Shown here piece by piece: positions 1 through 12,109 of a DNA stretch of 64,000 nucleotides (positions within the stretch are counted from its first letter, which is position 1; the number at the start of each line of letters is the position of its first letter). This DNA is from Rosa chinensis. Its lineage: Eukaryota; Streptophyta; Magnoliopsida; Rosales; Rosaceae. The position numbers and the translations under genes were made by a program. The stretch lies in the NCBI RefSeq assembly GCF_002994745.2, contig NC_037094.1:43661139-43725138 (forward strand), read 5' to 3'. The notes beneath the pieces were generated by a model, which saw only the letters and a list, made by a program, of their open reading frames with translations, was not told the origin of the DNA and ran no database searches.

Positions 1-1135
1 TAACTGACTGATGGAGTCAAAAAAACCCCGACTCAACTATAGACTCAAGACTCGCACATCAACTAAAAGGCAGAGACAACATGCGCAGGAGCAGTGAATG
101 CCTAACTCACAACTTTGTCAACACTAACTCGCCACCCAGAGTCCTCCTGACCTGTCTTTGATCGACCAAGTCGACACTCATTGTGACTTCGAACCCGACC
201 AAATTGAAATGCTGGACCATCAGACCTGAGACTAAACTAAACCCCACTCCATTGCCACCTTAATGTCAACACCGGAAATCCACAAATACTCCAAATTGCC
301 ATCACCTCCGACCCAAAGCCAGAAAGGAACGACCCACTAGAAGGCCAAGGATGATTGTCTATGCTAGTATGCCACAGCCAGACATTTTCGCCACCGCTGC
401 TGACCCAACTCCAGAACAGGAACGACCCTCTAGACCGCCAAAGAGAAGATTGTCTATGCCAATAGTTGCTGTGCACCGACCCAACAACTAAAACTTATTA
501 CCGAAAAACAAAACCAAAAGACCAAACCCTAAAACCTAGTAATAATTGCCCACCCACAAGGGCCCAACACACATAACCCGGCCCAACCCCCTTTCTACAC
601 TGCTGGCCGCCACACCAAACCCTCTCGGCTCACGTTAGCAACTGCACCACGCCACCGCTGCCATCGCACGAGTCCCGACTTCGGACCCTCACCACCCTGT
701 CGCAGACGGAACACCAGCGAAAGATCCTAAATCCCATCCCAAGCCCAAGCTCGTGTGGCCAAAAACCAGATCAGCATGCCTCCAACCCGGAGTGCCCATG
801 AAGGTTGCTCAACCGCTAGCGTTCCACCAATCCGATCGTTCCAATGCCAAAACACCAGATCCCGTACCTCATCAATCCAGAATTTCATACCCAGATCGGA
901 GCTGCTATACCACCCAACACCAGTCCAGATCAAAACCAGAAGTCCACCAGCAATCTGCGACATCGCACTCAGCCTCTGACTGCGTATCCCTCCCCCACCT
1001 CCCTCAAATGGGAGCAGCCCAGGTCGATCCCCACCGATTGAAGCTTCCACAGACGGAGACAGCCCGTCCGACGACAACTCCTGAGGGCGCGCCACCGGAC
1101 GCAGAGGAGAAAATTTTTTGAAAACCTAAAGCGCG
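1..1135 (-). mobile_element. GC-richer retroposon-like region, probably the 5' part of a LINE or similar element (partial)
   Basis: This block is clearly richer in G and C than its flanks. It changes abruptly at about position 1135 to AT-rich DNA. On the minus strand it reads as a GC-rich leader with short open frames, the longest at 727-1095, but no domain is recognised in them. It contains a two-copy tandem repeat near 298-483. The look resembles the 5' leader of plant LINEs, but no reverse transcriptase or endonuclease is visible and the element runs off the window edge. The class assignment is inference only. Confidence 0.3.
298..483. repeat. Two-copy tandem repeat, period about 93 bp
   Basis: The segment at about 298-390 is repeated imperfectly at about 391-483. 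Shared blocks include GGAACGACCC (starting near 326 and 419) and GATTGTCTATGC. The copies have diverged by many substitutions, so the duplication is old or belongs to the element that carries it. Confidence 0.6.
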
Positions 1136-1276
1136 TAAAATTGGTGAAATTGGAATGAAAATTTTGACAAATATATTAAAATGACCTGATTTAACATGAT
1201 ATTTAAAATGTTATGGACTATTTTAACATGAAGAAGTTTGAGTGATTAATTTAGGGTGGGGCTACCCTACCAAATG

Positions 1277-1776
1277 ATTTTTTTTTTTTGAAGGGGTTTG
1301 GAACCCAGCCAAGCTGGAAGGCTCAACCCCACGCCTGACTCATTATATTAGAATGAACTAAATGCGTCGAGGGGGACATAAAACCTTGACCTCGAGCGTC
1401 AGTACAAGAGTCCTCATAGAGAATATCTCGAATAATAACAGAAGTCTCCTCTAACCATACATCAAAAATATAATTAAAACTAGCAAGGTGCGCTACCTAT
1501 TGGCTGCACCATTTGCTTCACAGAAGCTGTGCCTAACCTGAAAAGGGTGAAAAGATGTCAAATATGACTTACAATCATCAATAATACGCCCAATCTCATA
1601 TCTATCTTCCACGTTATGTTGTAGAGCAGTAATCACAAGAGAGCAATCGCTCTTCAAGTCAATAGCAGACATGTGCTGATGGATCGCCAATAGAAGTCCA
1701 GCCCGACATGCTTCAGCTTCCATGTGTAAAGCAGATGAAGCATGTGGAAAATAACGAGACAATGCTGCCAGGCACA
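1277..1776 (-). mobile_element. 5'-truncated LINE 3' end with RNase H fragment and poly-A tail
   Basis: On the minus strand the block encodes an RNase H-like C-terminal domain of the type found at the end of plant L1-like LINE ORF2, including a stretch reading ALHMEAEACRAGLLLAIHQ. The frame is broken near 1493. A 3' tail follows, ending in a poly-A run (poly-T on the plus strand, 1278-1289). The nonamer TACCAAATG lies on both sides (1268-1276 and 1777-1785) and looks like a target-site duplication, so the insertion is a short 5'-truncated copy. It is not functional. Confidence 0.7.
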
Positions 1777-1785
1777 TACCAAATG

Positions 1786-2893
1786 CTTTATTCACCATGC
1801 AATTAAATTTTTATTTTAAAACTTCTAATTTCACCCTCAAATAATTTAGAAAAAAAAATATATCACCATTGAAAATGTGAAATTGAAAAAAATAATAATA
1901 ATAAGCACACGATGGTGCTGCAATCCGATGCCTTCTAGTTTCTTTTAACTCTTTCAGTTTTTTTCCTCTTCTTTATCTTCTCTGTTCATCAGCTACTGAA
2001 ACGTAGAATCACATGAAGTAGAACAAAAATAATACTAACCAACAATTTTCACGTGTTGCTATAGCATGAAAATTTTGTCTAACTATTTGTTTGGTAGGCT
2101 AGCGATTAAGAAGATCAATGAGATGATAGTTTTTTTTTTTTTTTTTTTTTTTTTGGGTAAAGAAAGCTAAGATGATAAAATGGATGTTTGTTGGGTAAAG
2201 TTTTACTTATCGATAAAATTGATTTCTCATTTTCATTGTTTTTTTTGTTAATAATTGTTGTTAAGGACAACTTTGGGATTTTAAAGAAAAAAATTGGTTG
2301 TAGGGTGAACAGAGTGTTTAGTAGGGTGAAAATAGCTGCACCCTTAATTTAACACTAGTTTTCTACTCACATGCTCTGCATGTGTATAATTTTTATAATT
2401 ATTATATTGAGGAAAAAAAAATAGAAGTTATTTGGAAGAAAAAAGGTGGGTAGTTATTGCAGACATAGGTAGTTAACTATCTGAAAATTATTTATTTTAT
2501 TTTTTACAGAATTTTTAATTTTATTATTTACCATATTACCACTCAATTATTAAAAATTATCTAAAATTAATATAAGGTTTAAGGATTTTATTGTCTTTTC
2601 ACACCTACTTTGGCTAACAAAGCCTCTTTTCTTAATAATAGTATAGATTAGTGCCCTATGATAGAGTTTTTTTTTTTTTTATCATTTTGTAATATAAAAT
2701 TCAAAATTTATCTTTACTTTCTTAATTAAAATAACTATAAAAGAATTATAATTTGGAATTTTTTTCTTTCAATTAAAAACGAACTTAAAAAAACAGTGAA
2801 CTTTTTTCAAGTCTATGACAATAATTTCTGAAAACGGGAATTTTTTTTCTTTTAAATTTGTTAATTGGCGAATTACCACCCCTGGTAAGGTAA
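1786..2893. other. AT-rich intergenic DNA, nothing recognised
   Basis: This stretch has many A and T runs, including a long poly-T near 2131-2154. It has no convincing open frame and no terminal repeats that I could pair. Confidence 0.5.
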
Positions 2894-3089
2894 GAGCAAA
2901 TTCACTCGTTGGATCACCGGGTCACCCACTAGTCACTGTTTTTTAGTGTTTATTTCCACAATCTGGGTCACCAGCACAGTTTTTAAACTGACCTAAGTCA
3001 CCAGGTCAAAAAGTGATTTTGGTGACCCAAGTCAGTTTGAAAACTGTGCCCGTGACTTGGAGAGTGAAACCCAACGGGTGAACTTACTC
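2894..3089. mobile_element. Small foldback MITE, PIF/Harbinger (Tourist)-like
   Basis: The two ends are inverted repeats: the left begins GAGCAAATTCACTCGTTGG and the complement of the right end reads GAGTAAGTTCACCCGTTGG. The interior is also self-complementary, with GGTCACCAGCACAGTTTTTA pairing with the arm near 3030-3055, so the whole 196-bp unit can fold back. TAA trinucleotides flank both ends (2891-2893 and 3090-3092), as expected for the three-base target sites of Harbinger-type elements. There is no coding capacity. It lies about 360 bp beyond the TOC75 stop codon. Confidence 0.7.
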
Positions 3090-3445
3090 TAAGACTTTGA
3101 TTTGCTAAATTCCACACCCCAGGTACGGTAATTGAGAGAATCAATGAAAATTAACATTGTGTAGGGTAATGATAAAATATCCCTTAAATCCTGGAGGTAA
3201 TTGTTTCGACTATCAACTTTGTCAAATAGTTCACAACGCATCACAAATCCTGCAGATAAACGAGGATAGATAAACAAACATCAAAATCTTGAATCCCTGT
3301 GCAGTCCTCAGTCGATACAAGCATAAAGGTAAAGCAGAAAAAGAAAAATCTATGCAAAACAACAATTATTTGAATCATGTTCTCAAATGACTTATCTCCA
3401 AAAACTAAAAGACAAATTAACAAAACTGACAAAACTAGTCCCATC

Positions 3446-6400
3446 TCAAAATCTCTCACCAAATCGGAAGAATACTGAACCGGAGCCTGAGTTGTGATCC
3501 ACAGCATATTCTGCTCTTACTAGACCTAACTTGACACCAACACCATATGATGACCCATGACCCACTCGCCTGTATACCTCTGTCGGGTTACCCTTGACAT
3601 CCTTCGAACTTCCGAGATCATTGCCATGCTCTGCAAATGCATATACATGTGTCCCTTTTACTGGTATCCGTAGCTCAGCTGCAAGCTGTAGATAAACAAT
3701 GGGAAAAGAAAATTAGCCAACTGTTTCCCCTCTTAACAGTACAAATGCTAAAATTATAGCTGTAACTTTCATCTTAATGAGCAACTATTTCATATATATA
3801 TACATAACTAATGAAATAGGGCACGAGCAAACAAATGAAGGAATTAATATTGACGTGTCTATGGTAGCTCCTACCTCAAGGATTTGCCTGGCAGCGCCTA
3901 TTTCACCCATGTTGTAACCTCTCACCGAATATGGACCTCCAAGAGTAAATGCATCATAACTTGGAAGGTCTCCGACACAGCCACCATAGTGACCATGAAG
4001 TACAAGGACAGGTGGTGGTGGTTTGCCGGCACCTTCCTCCACTTCCTTCAGCTGGAAAAATCTTGTTAACGTTAACTGGTGGCGGTTGAAGAATGGAAAC
4101 TTGCTGCCAACGCCAAGGCCTTGGTCAACCTGCAATTTGGTCGAAGAGTATAAGCAAAGTAAATAAACATATTCCACAGGAGACCAAAACAACAACCTTC
4201 TGTCAAAGAGTAACATTTAATATATCAAAACCCTGAAGAAAATCCTAATACCTTCTTAGTGTTGAGAATTCAAAAGGACGACTAAAAGTTTAAACAGAAG
4301 AACTTCTATAGTCATCTGAGATGGTAGAATTTGGCGTGCTTTTGTTTAATTGTACAAAGAATGAGCGGTCATATGTCTATCAAATTGACCACCATTTATA
4401 CTGAGTATTCAGGTCAGGACTGATCCATAAGTTACTGAAACTAATAACTCGCACAGACTTCAAATGATTGTGCAGAATGATTTCCATTTTAAAACAGTTT
4501 TCTTTCTTTCCCTCACTCAGTAAAAACTGAACAAAAGCAACTCCAATATTAAGCACATATACAGTAAAGAAAATGAGGTTACCTGAAACACATTCCTCTC
4601 ACCAACTATAGTTCCATTCACGAACTTGGTGTTATCACGTGTGATATTTGACTGTAAAAATGCCACACGATCAATGCCCGTACCACTCAGAGTTGTTGGA
4701 GGTCCATCTTCACTGACTCCACCACTGGGCAACACTCTTTGGCCATTTGAACAGATATGGCTGCGTTCATCACGTGTTGTTATCTCTTCCATTACAAGTC
4801 CATAAGTGAATTTGCTCTGACGGTTGAAATTCTGGGAGAAGCAGGCAATTGAGTTGTCATAAAGAACTAGATGTACCAAAACACTATCGGTATTAATTAA
4901 ACAAACAAGGCTAAGAAAGTTAAATTTTCAAAAACCCAAATATTGCCCTTCTCTCTAAAAACAAGTACAGCAAACAAATTAAATAAATAACAGGAGGAAA
5001 AGTAAATAATTAATCAAGAATAACTATGAGAAGTACATCTATTTGTGTAAATATAATTAACTAGATACACGATACACAAAAAGAATCATAAGACGCACCT
5101 CTGTTATATTAGCCTTCATGCCCGCTCGGTCAACCCATATAGGGGGGACTTCATCAGCCCCTGGCCCACCAGTAAAGACTGGACTCAATTTTCGACTGTT
5201 GAAGCAGCTTACGCGGAGAGAGCGATTGCGGGGATTGTACACACCATCCAGATATGGATGCACATACTCAAGCTTAAAAGCAAGATCATCCTGAGGAAAG
5301 ATGACCACAAACAACGAATGACACAAGAATTCATTCAAATGCATTACATCATCAATAAACTTAGATATGGCCATGGAAGGTACATCAATGATCAAGATAG
5401 AAGTTTACCTGAGGGTTGTAGAAGTTGCTGGTGGTTACTGAACCGAGAATAGACCTATTCAACCCATTGAGATTTCGATGTTCAAATGTAACTGTCCCAC
5501 CAGGCTGCAGTGAAGCCTAAACACAACAACATAACAGAAGCAATACAGAACAGTCAGAATTACAGCACTGAAACCTCCCAAAATAATTTATGTTTAATGG
5601 ACGGTAAAGAGATTATTTCACACATACCAAAGTGGGATAACCACCACGTCCAGGAACAATGCTCCATTCCGTGCTGACTTCGGCGGTCTTTTGTTCTAGT
5701 TCTTTAAGCTTTATTTCAACAATTATCCCTCCTTCATTCTTCTCATCCGGTCGTGGATTCACTTCAATGTTTGAAAACAATGCCAGGGAGTTTATGTTCC
5801 TCAGAGCTTGTTTCCCTGCTTCTATATTAAAGACATAACCTGGTCGGAGCTGTAAACCATGTTGAACATTCATTAAAAAACCAGTCAAGAAATCACCCAT
5901 TGCACCATGCCAACATGAATATTAATTTAAGCAAAAAAGGCTTAGGACCTTAAATTTTTGAAAACCCAAATATTTCTCTGTACTCTCAACAAAGTACAGC
6001 AAACAAAGGTCATGTTTTGGGTGTCTAACAGGTCTTTGGTCTCACAATGTTATTGTGTTTTAATGTGAACTGATGGATGGGTTTAGCTTTGTTGAAAGAA
6101 TGGTGTAATATGTATTGGATTTGACATTGCTAGAAGGTAGAGAAGTTACTGACTATTTTGGTTTGGTTTGGATTTTCCCTGCCTCTAATCACAGTACGAC
6201 TACATAAAAATAAAGGGAGGCTTACACATGAATTATTCTATAATGAAACATGTATATTTTTCATGTTGCATGTCATGTGCTAGATATTCGTTAGAGTTAA
6301 ATATCTTATTATAAATTTTGCTAAATCCCTTTGGAAAGAAAATTTTGAGCTACCAAAATCCCTCACAAAATAATCTTCTATGTTTAATGTTGATATCATT

Positions 6401-7823
6401 TGCAACAGGTGTCTGACACCATTGTATCATCAATTGGATCTGTTGTATCCTACAAAATCAGTGCATATAGTAATACAAGTATGGAAACAATTTCATTTTG
6501 AAAACTAAGGGATGCGCAATGGAAAAGAAACCAATCATCCATCCAGAGTTTAACCCATTAAATTTGAACATTTTACATTCCATTAAATGCTTGTAAGTCA
6601 CAATGCAATTCAACAATACAACCAAATACTCATTAAAAGGTGTAAATATGTACCTGTTTGGGCAATTCTCTCTTCACCACAGGAATCTGAGTGTTCCCTT
6701 CCACAAAATTGCCAAGCTTATCCTGAAACTGAATAACCAGCTGTGTGATATCACCTTCCACCACTTCACACACAACCTCTTTGGTGTTCAAATTCCCGAA
6801 ATTGACAACTTGAGCACACGCGTACCCCTCATCTTGGTACCATTTCTGAACCCGGTCCCGAATCTTCTGCAACAGCCTAGCACTCACCTTCCCTTGCTCT
6901 CTTAACATGAGCAACACCTCCCTCTGCACCGGAGCCGGCAACAAGCACGGCCTGGCCCTCTCAATCCTCCTCTTGTAATCCTTCTCCTGGTTCCTGAAAT
7001 ACTCCATCTTCTCCTTATCAGTCATGTCCGGGTCCATTTCGATGGGCTTGGACTGCGCCATCAGGCCGACGTTGATACACCGGAACTTGTCCGCCGACTG
7101 CCACGTGCTCTCAGTGAAGGAAATGGTGACGCCGAGGGTGCCGTCGGGGTTGGTCTTCCCTTCCAAATCGACCTTCTCGAACATTCCGCAATTGGCCAGG
7201 GTTTCGAGCTCTTTCTGGAGCTGGGCCTTGGTGTAGACTCCGCCGGGTCTGAGGGAGACCATTTCAAAGAAGGAGTCCTCGGTCCCGACGGTGCTCCACC
7301 GCCTCCGATCGAAGAACAAGATCTCGGAGACCTTGTATTTCTTGAAGCCACTGAGCTTGTTGAGCTGGACCACAATGTTGGCCGGCAATCCGTGAGAGTC
7401 CCACTCCTGCGACTGTGGCTCGTCGGCATTCGCCACCAGCTGCGGCCCGAACAGCCTCCTCCAAAAACCTCCGCCGCCGCCGCCCGAACCATCGCCTCCT
7501 CCGCCTCCGCCTCCGCCGGCGGAATTGCCGCCGCCGCCGCCTCCGAGGAAGGCGGGAAAATTGCTCAAGTTCAAGACGAGGGTGACGGTGGTGACGCCGG
7601 CGACGGTTTTGGCGACGTTTTGGAGGAGATTCGGAGAGGGTTTAGGGTTTTGAGAAAGGGGCGAGGAGGAGGGAGAGACGGCGCAGCATTTGACGATTAG
7701 GGGGCGGGTGTTGTTGGTGGCTGTAGCGGCGGAGGAGGGCGAGGCTAATTTGCGAGCGGAGGAGGAGGAGGAAGGGAGAGTGGTGGGGGTGCGGTAGGTC
7801 CTGGGCGGCGCTGCGGCCAACAT
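3446..7823 (-). CDS. TOC75: TOC75-III-like protein import channel of the chloroplast outer envelope (seven exons, 811 aa)
   Basis: Toc75 is the beta-barrel channel of the TOC complex, which imports precursor proteins across the chloroplast outer envelope. It belongs to the Omp85/BamA family. My exon model is 7823-6654, 5849-5628, 5516-5409, 5290-5099, 4831-4583, 4129-3875 and 3685-3446. All junctions are GT-AG and the frame closes at a TGA, giving 811 residues, close to the roughly 810 of pea Toc75. The N-terminus is a serine- and threonine-rich transit peptide, then a run of glycines at about 94-119, then ANA-DEP at about 131-136, which fits the two-step processing known for this protein (stroma, then envelope signal peptidase). 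POTRA-type sequence follows, and then the barrel with the block GGPYSVRGYNMGEIGAA. It ends in FFRFGERF. I chose the ATG at 7823 because the protein from there matches the family; an in-frame ATG at 7892 would add 23 residues read through a CT repeat. Recognition is strong. Confidence 0.95.

Positions 7824-7826
<3 letters not shown>

Positions 7827-7861
<35 letters not shown>
7827..7861. repeat. GA/CT microsatellite in the TOC75 5' leader
   Basis: An uninterrupted GA dinucleotide run lies directly upstream of the TOC75 start codon and reads as CT in the sense direction. CT-rich 5' leaders are common in plant genes. Its length decides whether the upstream ATG at 7892 is in frame with TOC75. Confidence 0.9.
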
Positions 7862-7865
<4 letters not shown>

Positions 7866-8237
7866 GAGTGAAGTAAGGGATAAGCCAGGCAAAGCCTCTT
7901 TCGGCTATTGATGTTGGGGAAATACGATTCTAGTAATACGATAAAGGGTTTCTAGTAATACGATTGGACCTTTTTACTCCAAAAATGAGAAAATGAATTG
8001 TTTGGGAAGCTGCAGTAAAAATGTACCAAAACAAGTGGAAGCTGCAGTAAAATGGTTGTGGTCGCGACTCGCGACTAATATTGGAGGACTCGCAAGTTGC
8101 TATCATCTCAAAAAATTTGGTCGAAATTAATTCATACCCTACGTAAGTTAGTTTTTTTTTTTTTTTTTTTCATTAGGACACCGTAGATAAGTTATATTGC
8201 CAAAATTTAGTGGGTTGGTCTACAATACATCAACTAA
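7862..8237. promoter_or_regulatory. TOC75 upstream region up to the hAT insertion
   Basis: This is the presumed proximal promoter and 5' leader of TOC75, read on the minus strand. I see no clear TATA box. There is a short duplicated block with AATACGAT near 7921-7964, a repeated GAAGCTGCAGTAAAA near 8008 and 8038, and a poly-T at about 8152-8170. Only about 415 bp separate the start codon from the hAT element. Confidence 0.4.
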
Positions 8238-9149
8238 CTTGGTTTTAGGGGTGGATTCGGTAGAAAACCGACGACAAATTCCGTCAATCGGGTACCGATC
8301 GAAGTTGGTCGGTTTCTCAAATCTGCAACCGAAACCGAGCCGCCGTCGACGGTTACCGACAGATCAGTATACCGAATTTCGGTTGAATTTAGGCTCAAAT
8401 TCCGAGAATTTGCCGGATCTTGAAATTAGGCTCCGCCACCAAGATAACACCGATCACAGTCTTGATCACACTTTCCTCCATCTAAAGCCCTAATTGAAAT
8501 TAGAAACATGGAGCTCTTCCTCCAGTTTACCTTAATCTCTTCCTCCAGATTACCTCAATCTCCATCGTCATCATTCTAGGTCTGATTGGGAGGGATATTG
8601 CAAATCGGGTCAGAAGGGAATTGAGTTGGGTTTCGGGGGTTGGATTGAAAATTAGGGTTATTGATCGATTTGAAGAAGAAATTGAATCGTGAAATTGGGG
8701 GTTTTGGGGTTGAATTGAATTGAGAGCTTGTGGCAGATGATTTATATACTAAAAAGAAGAAGATGATGGGGGACGTAGAACTTTGCAGGTTGCGAGTTGT
8801 GTGGCAATCAAACAAAAAGAAGAAGATGATGATGGAACTGATAAAGAAGAAGATTGTAATACCCCGAAAAATCCAAATTAAATTCCGTGGATTTTTAGAA
8901 TTGATTTCGCGGTATTAGGAGCGAGTACGAAGCTTGGAGAAGTTGTGGAAGTAGTTCGAACGATTTTATTTTCGAAAACGAACGTTATTTAGGGGGGTCT
9001 CAAAAAGTGACTTTTTATAAGTATGGAATTTGGGAAAATTTCCTTCATGAAAGTTGTAGAGCTCGTCGATACGATCGCGTGCATATATGGAACGCAATAT
9101 TTGGAGTTCGTATGAATAAGTTATGAATATTTGAAATTTGGGAATTTTC

Positions 9150-9157
9150 TATAAATA
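9150..9157 (+). promoter_or_regulatory. TATA box of the solo LTR
   Basis: The octamer TATAAATA sits about 300 bp into the LTR. A GC- and CT-rich stretch resembling a transcribed R/U5 leader follows. If active it would drive transcription rightward, away from TOC75. Confidence 0.5.
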
Positions 9158-10029
9158 GCAGAAAAATCCGAATTATTTCATTAAGGACGGAAAAGTTTCA
9201 AATTTGCGGAATAGTCCCCAGTTTCCTCCGTTCTCTCTCTTCCTTCGACCCTCAGACCCGGCGGGTTTTCGCCGACCCGACCCGGACTTTTCTCTCTTCT
9301 CCGGCATCCTCCGGCCATCCCCGTGATCGCCGCTCCAAGCCCAGCCTCCCTCCGGTGTCGCCTTGCCCCGCCGCTGCCTCCATCCGGAGATCGAAGCCAC
9401 CTAGACTCCGATCGGTGACTCGACCGGAAAACCTATTTTCCGGCATCATCTCGGCCGATCCTCTCGGTTTTGGGTTCTCCTCCTCCTCCTGATCATCCTC
9501 ATATCCTCCTTGCTTGACGATTTTGAGTGTGGAGTGAAAGATCACGAGTTGAAGATTTCGACGTCCCTGATTCGATCTGGAATCTGATCAGACGCACCAG
9601 ATTTAATCCAACTTCAAAGCTTGATCTAGGACGATCTAGGCCGAACCAGACTTAGCTCCAGGTATGAAAGTTCATCAACCCTTCATTTTGAAGAAGTTTG
9701 TAGTTGACGACTTTTGCATCTGAGGTGGTTGACCGCCGCGTTGACCGCCGTGTTGACCACCCACTGACCACCGCTTGTGGCGGCGCGTCGGACCATATTT
9801 TGAGTTTGTATTATCTAGACGATGATCTACGCATCCATACGAGCGTTTTGATATATTACAAGGTTATTTTAGAAAAAGTGGATAAATAGTGGATTTACGT
9901 TTTGACGTTACTATTTAACGTTTTTACGTTTTATCTTCGGTTTACGATCTGTGAAGATCAGACCATCGGTTTTACTTCGAATTTTAATATGTTGATTGTA
10001 TGACTGTCCCGATGACTTTGTGAGGTCAC

Positions 10030-10290
10030 GGGCAAGGATCCGACCGTTGGATCTTCGTATAATTGTGAAACAGTAATTCGGAAGGCGATTCGTGAGAATC
10101 TGACCGTTGGATTTTAGTATAATTTTGAGGAGATGTTTGTAAGGACGATTCAGGAAGATCTGACCGTTGGATCTTCGTGATAATTTTGGAGGATGATCCT
10201 AAGGGCGATCAGTGAGGATCCGACCGTTGGATCATCATATAATTTCAATCCGACCGTTGGATCGTCTTTATTTTAGAATCTGACCATTGG
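10030..10290 (+). repeat. Array of GACCGTTGGAT motifs
   Basis: The core GA(T/A)C(T/C)GACC(G/A)TTGGAT(C/T) followed by (T/A)TC or TAGT recurs six times at about 10037, 10097, 10158, 10217, 10246 and 10278. The first four are spaced about 60 bp apart and the later ones are closer. The spacers are partly conserved, with TATAATTNTG and GGCGAT words. This is the kind of repeated enhancer-like block seen in U3 regions of LTR elements; that role is inference. Confidence 0.7.
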
Positions 10291-10675
10291 ATCATCGTTT
10301 AAGTTTATTTCGTGTTTCGTTTACTAAGCAAAGACCGTACTTGATTAGGTACTTGACGGTTTGAGTTGACGAGCGTTTGGAATATTGTTATATTTGACTT
10401 TTTAGAAGACGCAGCTGGATTAGAGGTGAGTAAACCTCACATGGTTCATATTACGAACCGAATAAATTTAATTACTTTATTTTTGTCGCAATTGTGTGAA
10501 AATATCGCAATTATGTGAAAATATTTATGGAATAAATATTTGTTTTAAATCATATGGACTTAATCAACTACGGTCCATAGGTAAGTAAAATGATTTTATT
10601 ATACAAATGAATTTCACGGTTTTTATGCTTGAACTATAGTTGGTATTAGTGGTCATTCCTGAGCGGATGATTACG

Positions 10676-10706
<31 letters not shown>

Positions 10707-11211
10707 TTACGTGGAATATATATATTGGTTGACGTGTGATTGGTATGATGAAATGATTGAGAATGGATTGGATATTATTCAAGCTATTAATCTCCTATTT
10801 AATTGTTGAATAATGAAATGTTGATCATGTGCTGTGAAAGCTATTTTATATGCCCAATTGTGAATATGTGGAAATTATTTTAAGAAGTAAAGATTTGTCT
10901 TGAAATAATATGGCTCTTATGTGGGTATACATATACATATATACGATCTATAATTTATAAAGATTGTATGTTGTGAAATTGATTATGTCTGAAAAGTACA
11001 ATTATGAAGCCGGGTGATTTCAACAACCCAGTGCTTAAGTGAATTACTGGTAAATGTGTTTTGGTGCTTCGTGGTTATGCTTCGTGGTTGTGCTTCGTGG
11101 TTGTTAAGCTGTGGGCCCTAGTCCCTTCAGATAGTGCACTATTATACTCTTAGGAAGTGTGCTTACTTTGAGTATACATGCCTTAGTTGTGTCTTTGGTA
11201 TGCTGCGGCTT

Positions 11212-11355
11212 ACCCGTACTTTGGGAATAGTACGTCGGTCCCTAGTACGTGGATTTGTGATTTGATACCAGTCAACCTGGTTGTCCCATGCTTTGGGAAT
11301 AGTACGTCGGTCCCTAGCATGTGGATTTATGATTTGTTACCAGTTAATCTGAAAA
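11212..11355 (+). repeat. 72-bp tandem repeat inside the solo LTR
   Basis: Two copies about 72 bp apart share CTTTGGGAATAGTACGTCGG and the following TCCCTAG(T/C)A. They differ by scattered substitutions. Just upstream, near 11067-11104, GCTTCGTGGTT is repeated three times. Confidence 0.7.
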
Positions 11356-12109
11356 TTCACTAAAAAGAGAAGTGTACTTGTGTTATTTTGATCAAATATC
11401 TATCTATGATATATTTTGAATATGTGAAGGTGTTAGTAAAATGAAAATCAAGCATGTGTTGCAATATTTGTTGGTTGTGATCAAGCATGTATTACTTTAA
11501 TGTTATTTCACATATTAATGTTGCAATATTTGTTGATTGTTTACTTGAGTTATAAGAATTGTAATTTGATCAATCAATAGTTCTTTCTTGTTTACTCACG
11601 AGCTGTCAAAAGCTTACCGGGTTTTGTGTTGTTGCAATTCCCAGTACACTATTCAAATTGTGTAGCGGGTAATCTCACAGGTCAGGAGAATCAGGGCAGT
11701 GATCGTGCGGTTTAGAGTATTAGTATTGGATTTACAGCATTTGTTTTTGTGAGGAGAATTATACTCATTTGAGCTTTACAATTTGATTTGGTGAGAGTGT
11801 GCTGTAATAAGTAGCTTGAGGATTTGGTTTATGTAATATCAAGAGGTGTAACTAGTGGTTGTTTCTGAGAGAAAAATTCAGAACGTTATTTGTATTGTTA
11901 TTAGTCATGTTCCGGATTTGAATCCTTATTTCAAAATTCGGGGCGTGACAAAAATGATGATGGAACTAGAAATAAGAAGAGGAGGAGGAAAGAAGATGAG
12001 AAAATAAAGTGAAGGAAAAAAAAAGATGAATGAGGGCAAATCCCGCTGAACTTGTTTTGTTTTAATTTTGTGATGTATGAGGGAATAAATATAAAGTTTG
12101 TGCATAATA

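Larger units (their letters stand above)
8855..11950 (+). mobile_element. Solo long terminal repeat, Ty3/gypsy-like, 3.1 kb
   Basis: The unit starts TGTAATACCCCG and ends CGGGGCGTGACA, which gives the TG...CA ends of an LTR with short inverted termini. Near-identical pentamers flank it (AAGAT at 8850-8854 and AAAAT at 11951-11955). No internal retroviral domains are present, so this is the product of recombination between two LTRs. It contains a TATA box at 9150-9157 followed by a GC-rich leader (about 9230-9560), a repeated GACCGTTGGAT array (10030-10290), a TA microsatellite (about 10676-10702) and a 72-bp tandem repeat near 11212-11355. Length and ends fit long-LTR gypsy families of plants; the exact family is unknown. 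Confidence 0.7.

Noticed and set aside
237..1121. Several open frames on both strands in the GC-rich first kilobase
   Set aside because: Overlapping frames on both strands with no domain and biased composition are expected by chance in GC-rich DNA with few stop codons.
7024..7700. Open frames overlapping TOC75 exon 1 on both strands
   Set aside because: They are shadows of the GC-rich coding sequence. The TOC75 frame alone matches a known family and joins spliced exons.
8576..8815. Minus-strand open frame of 79 codons in the hAT element
   Set aside because: Low-complexity Ser, Asn and Pro composition, no domain, and it lies in non-autonomous transposon DNA.
9173..9545. Two minus-strand open frames that look like arginine- and glycine-rich proteins
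   Set aside because: They are antisense to the GC-rich leader of the solo LTR, lie on the strand opposite its TATA box, and have no recognisable domain.
10025..10290. Regular repeats considered as a CRISPR-like array
   Set aside because: The spacers are similar to each other, repeat lengths vary, the DNA is plant nuclear, and the array lies inside an LTR.
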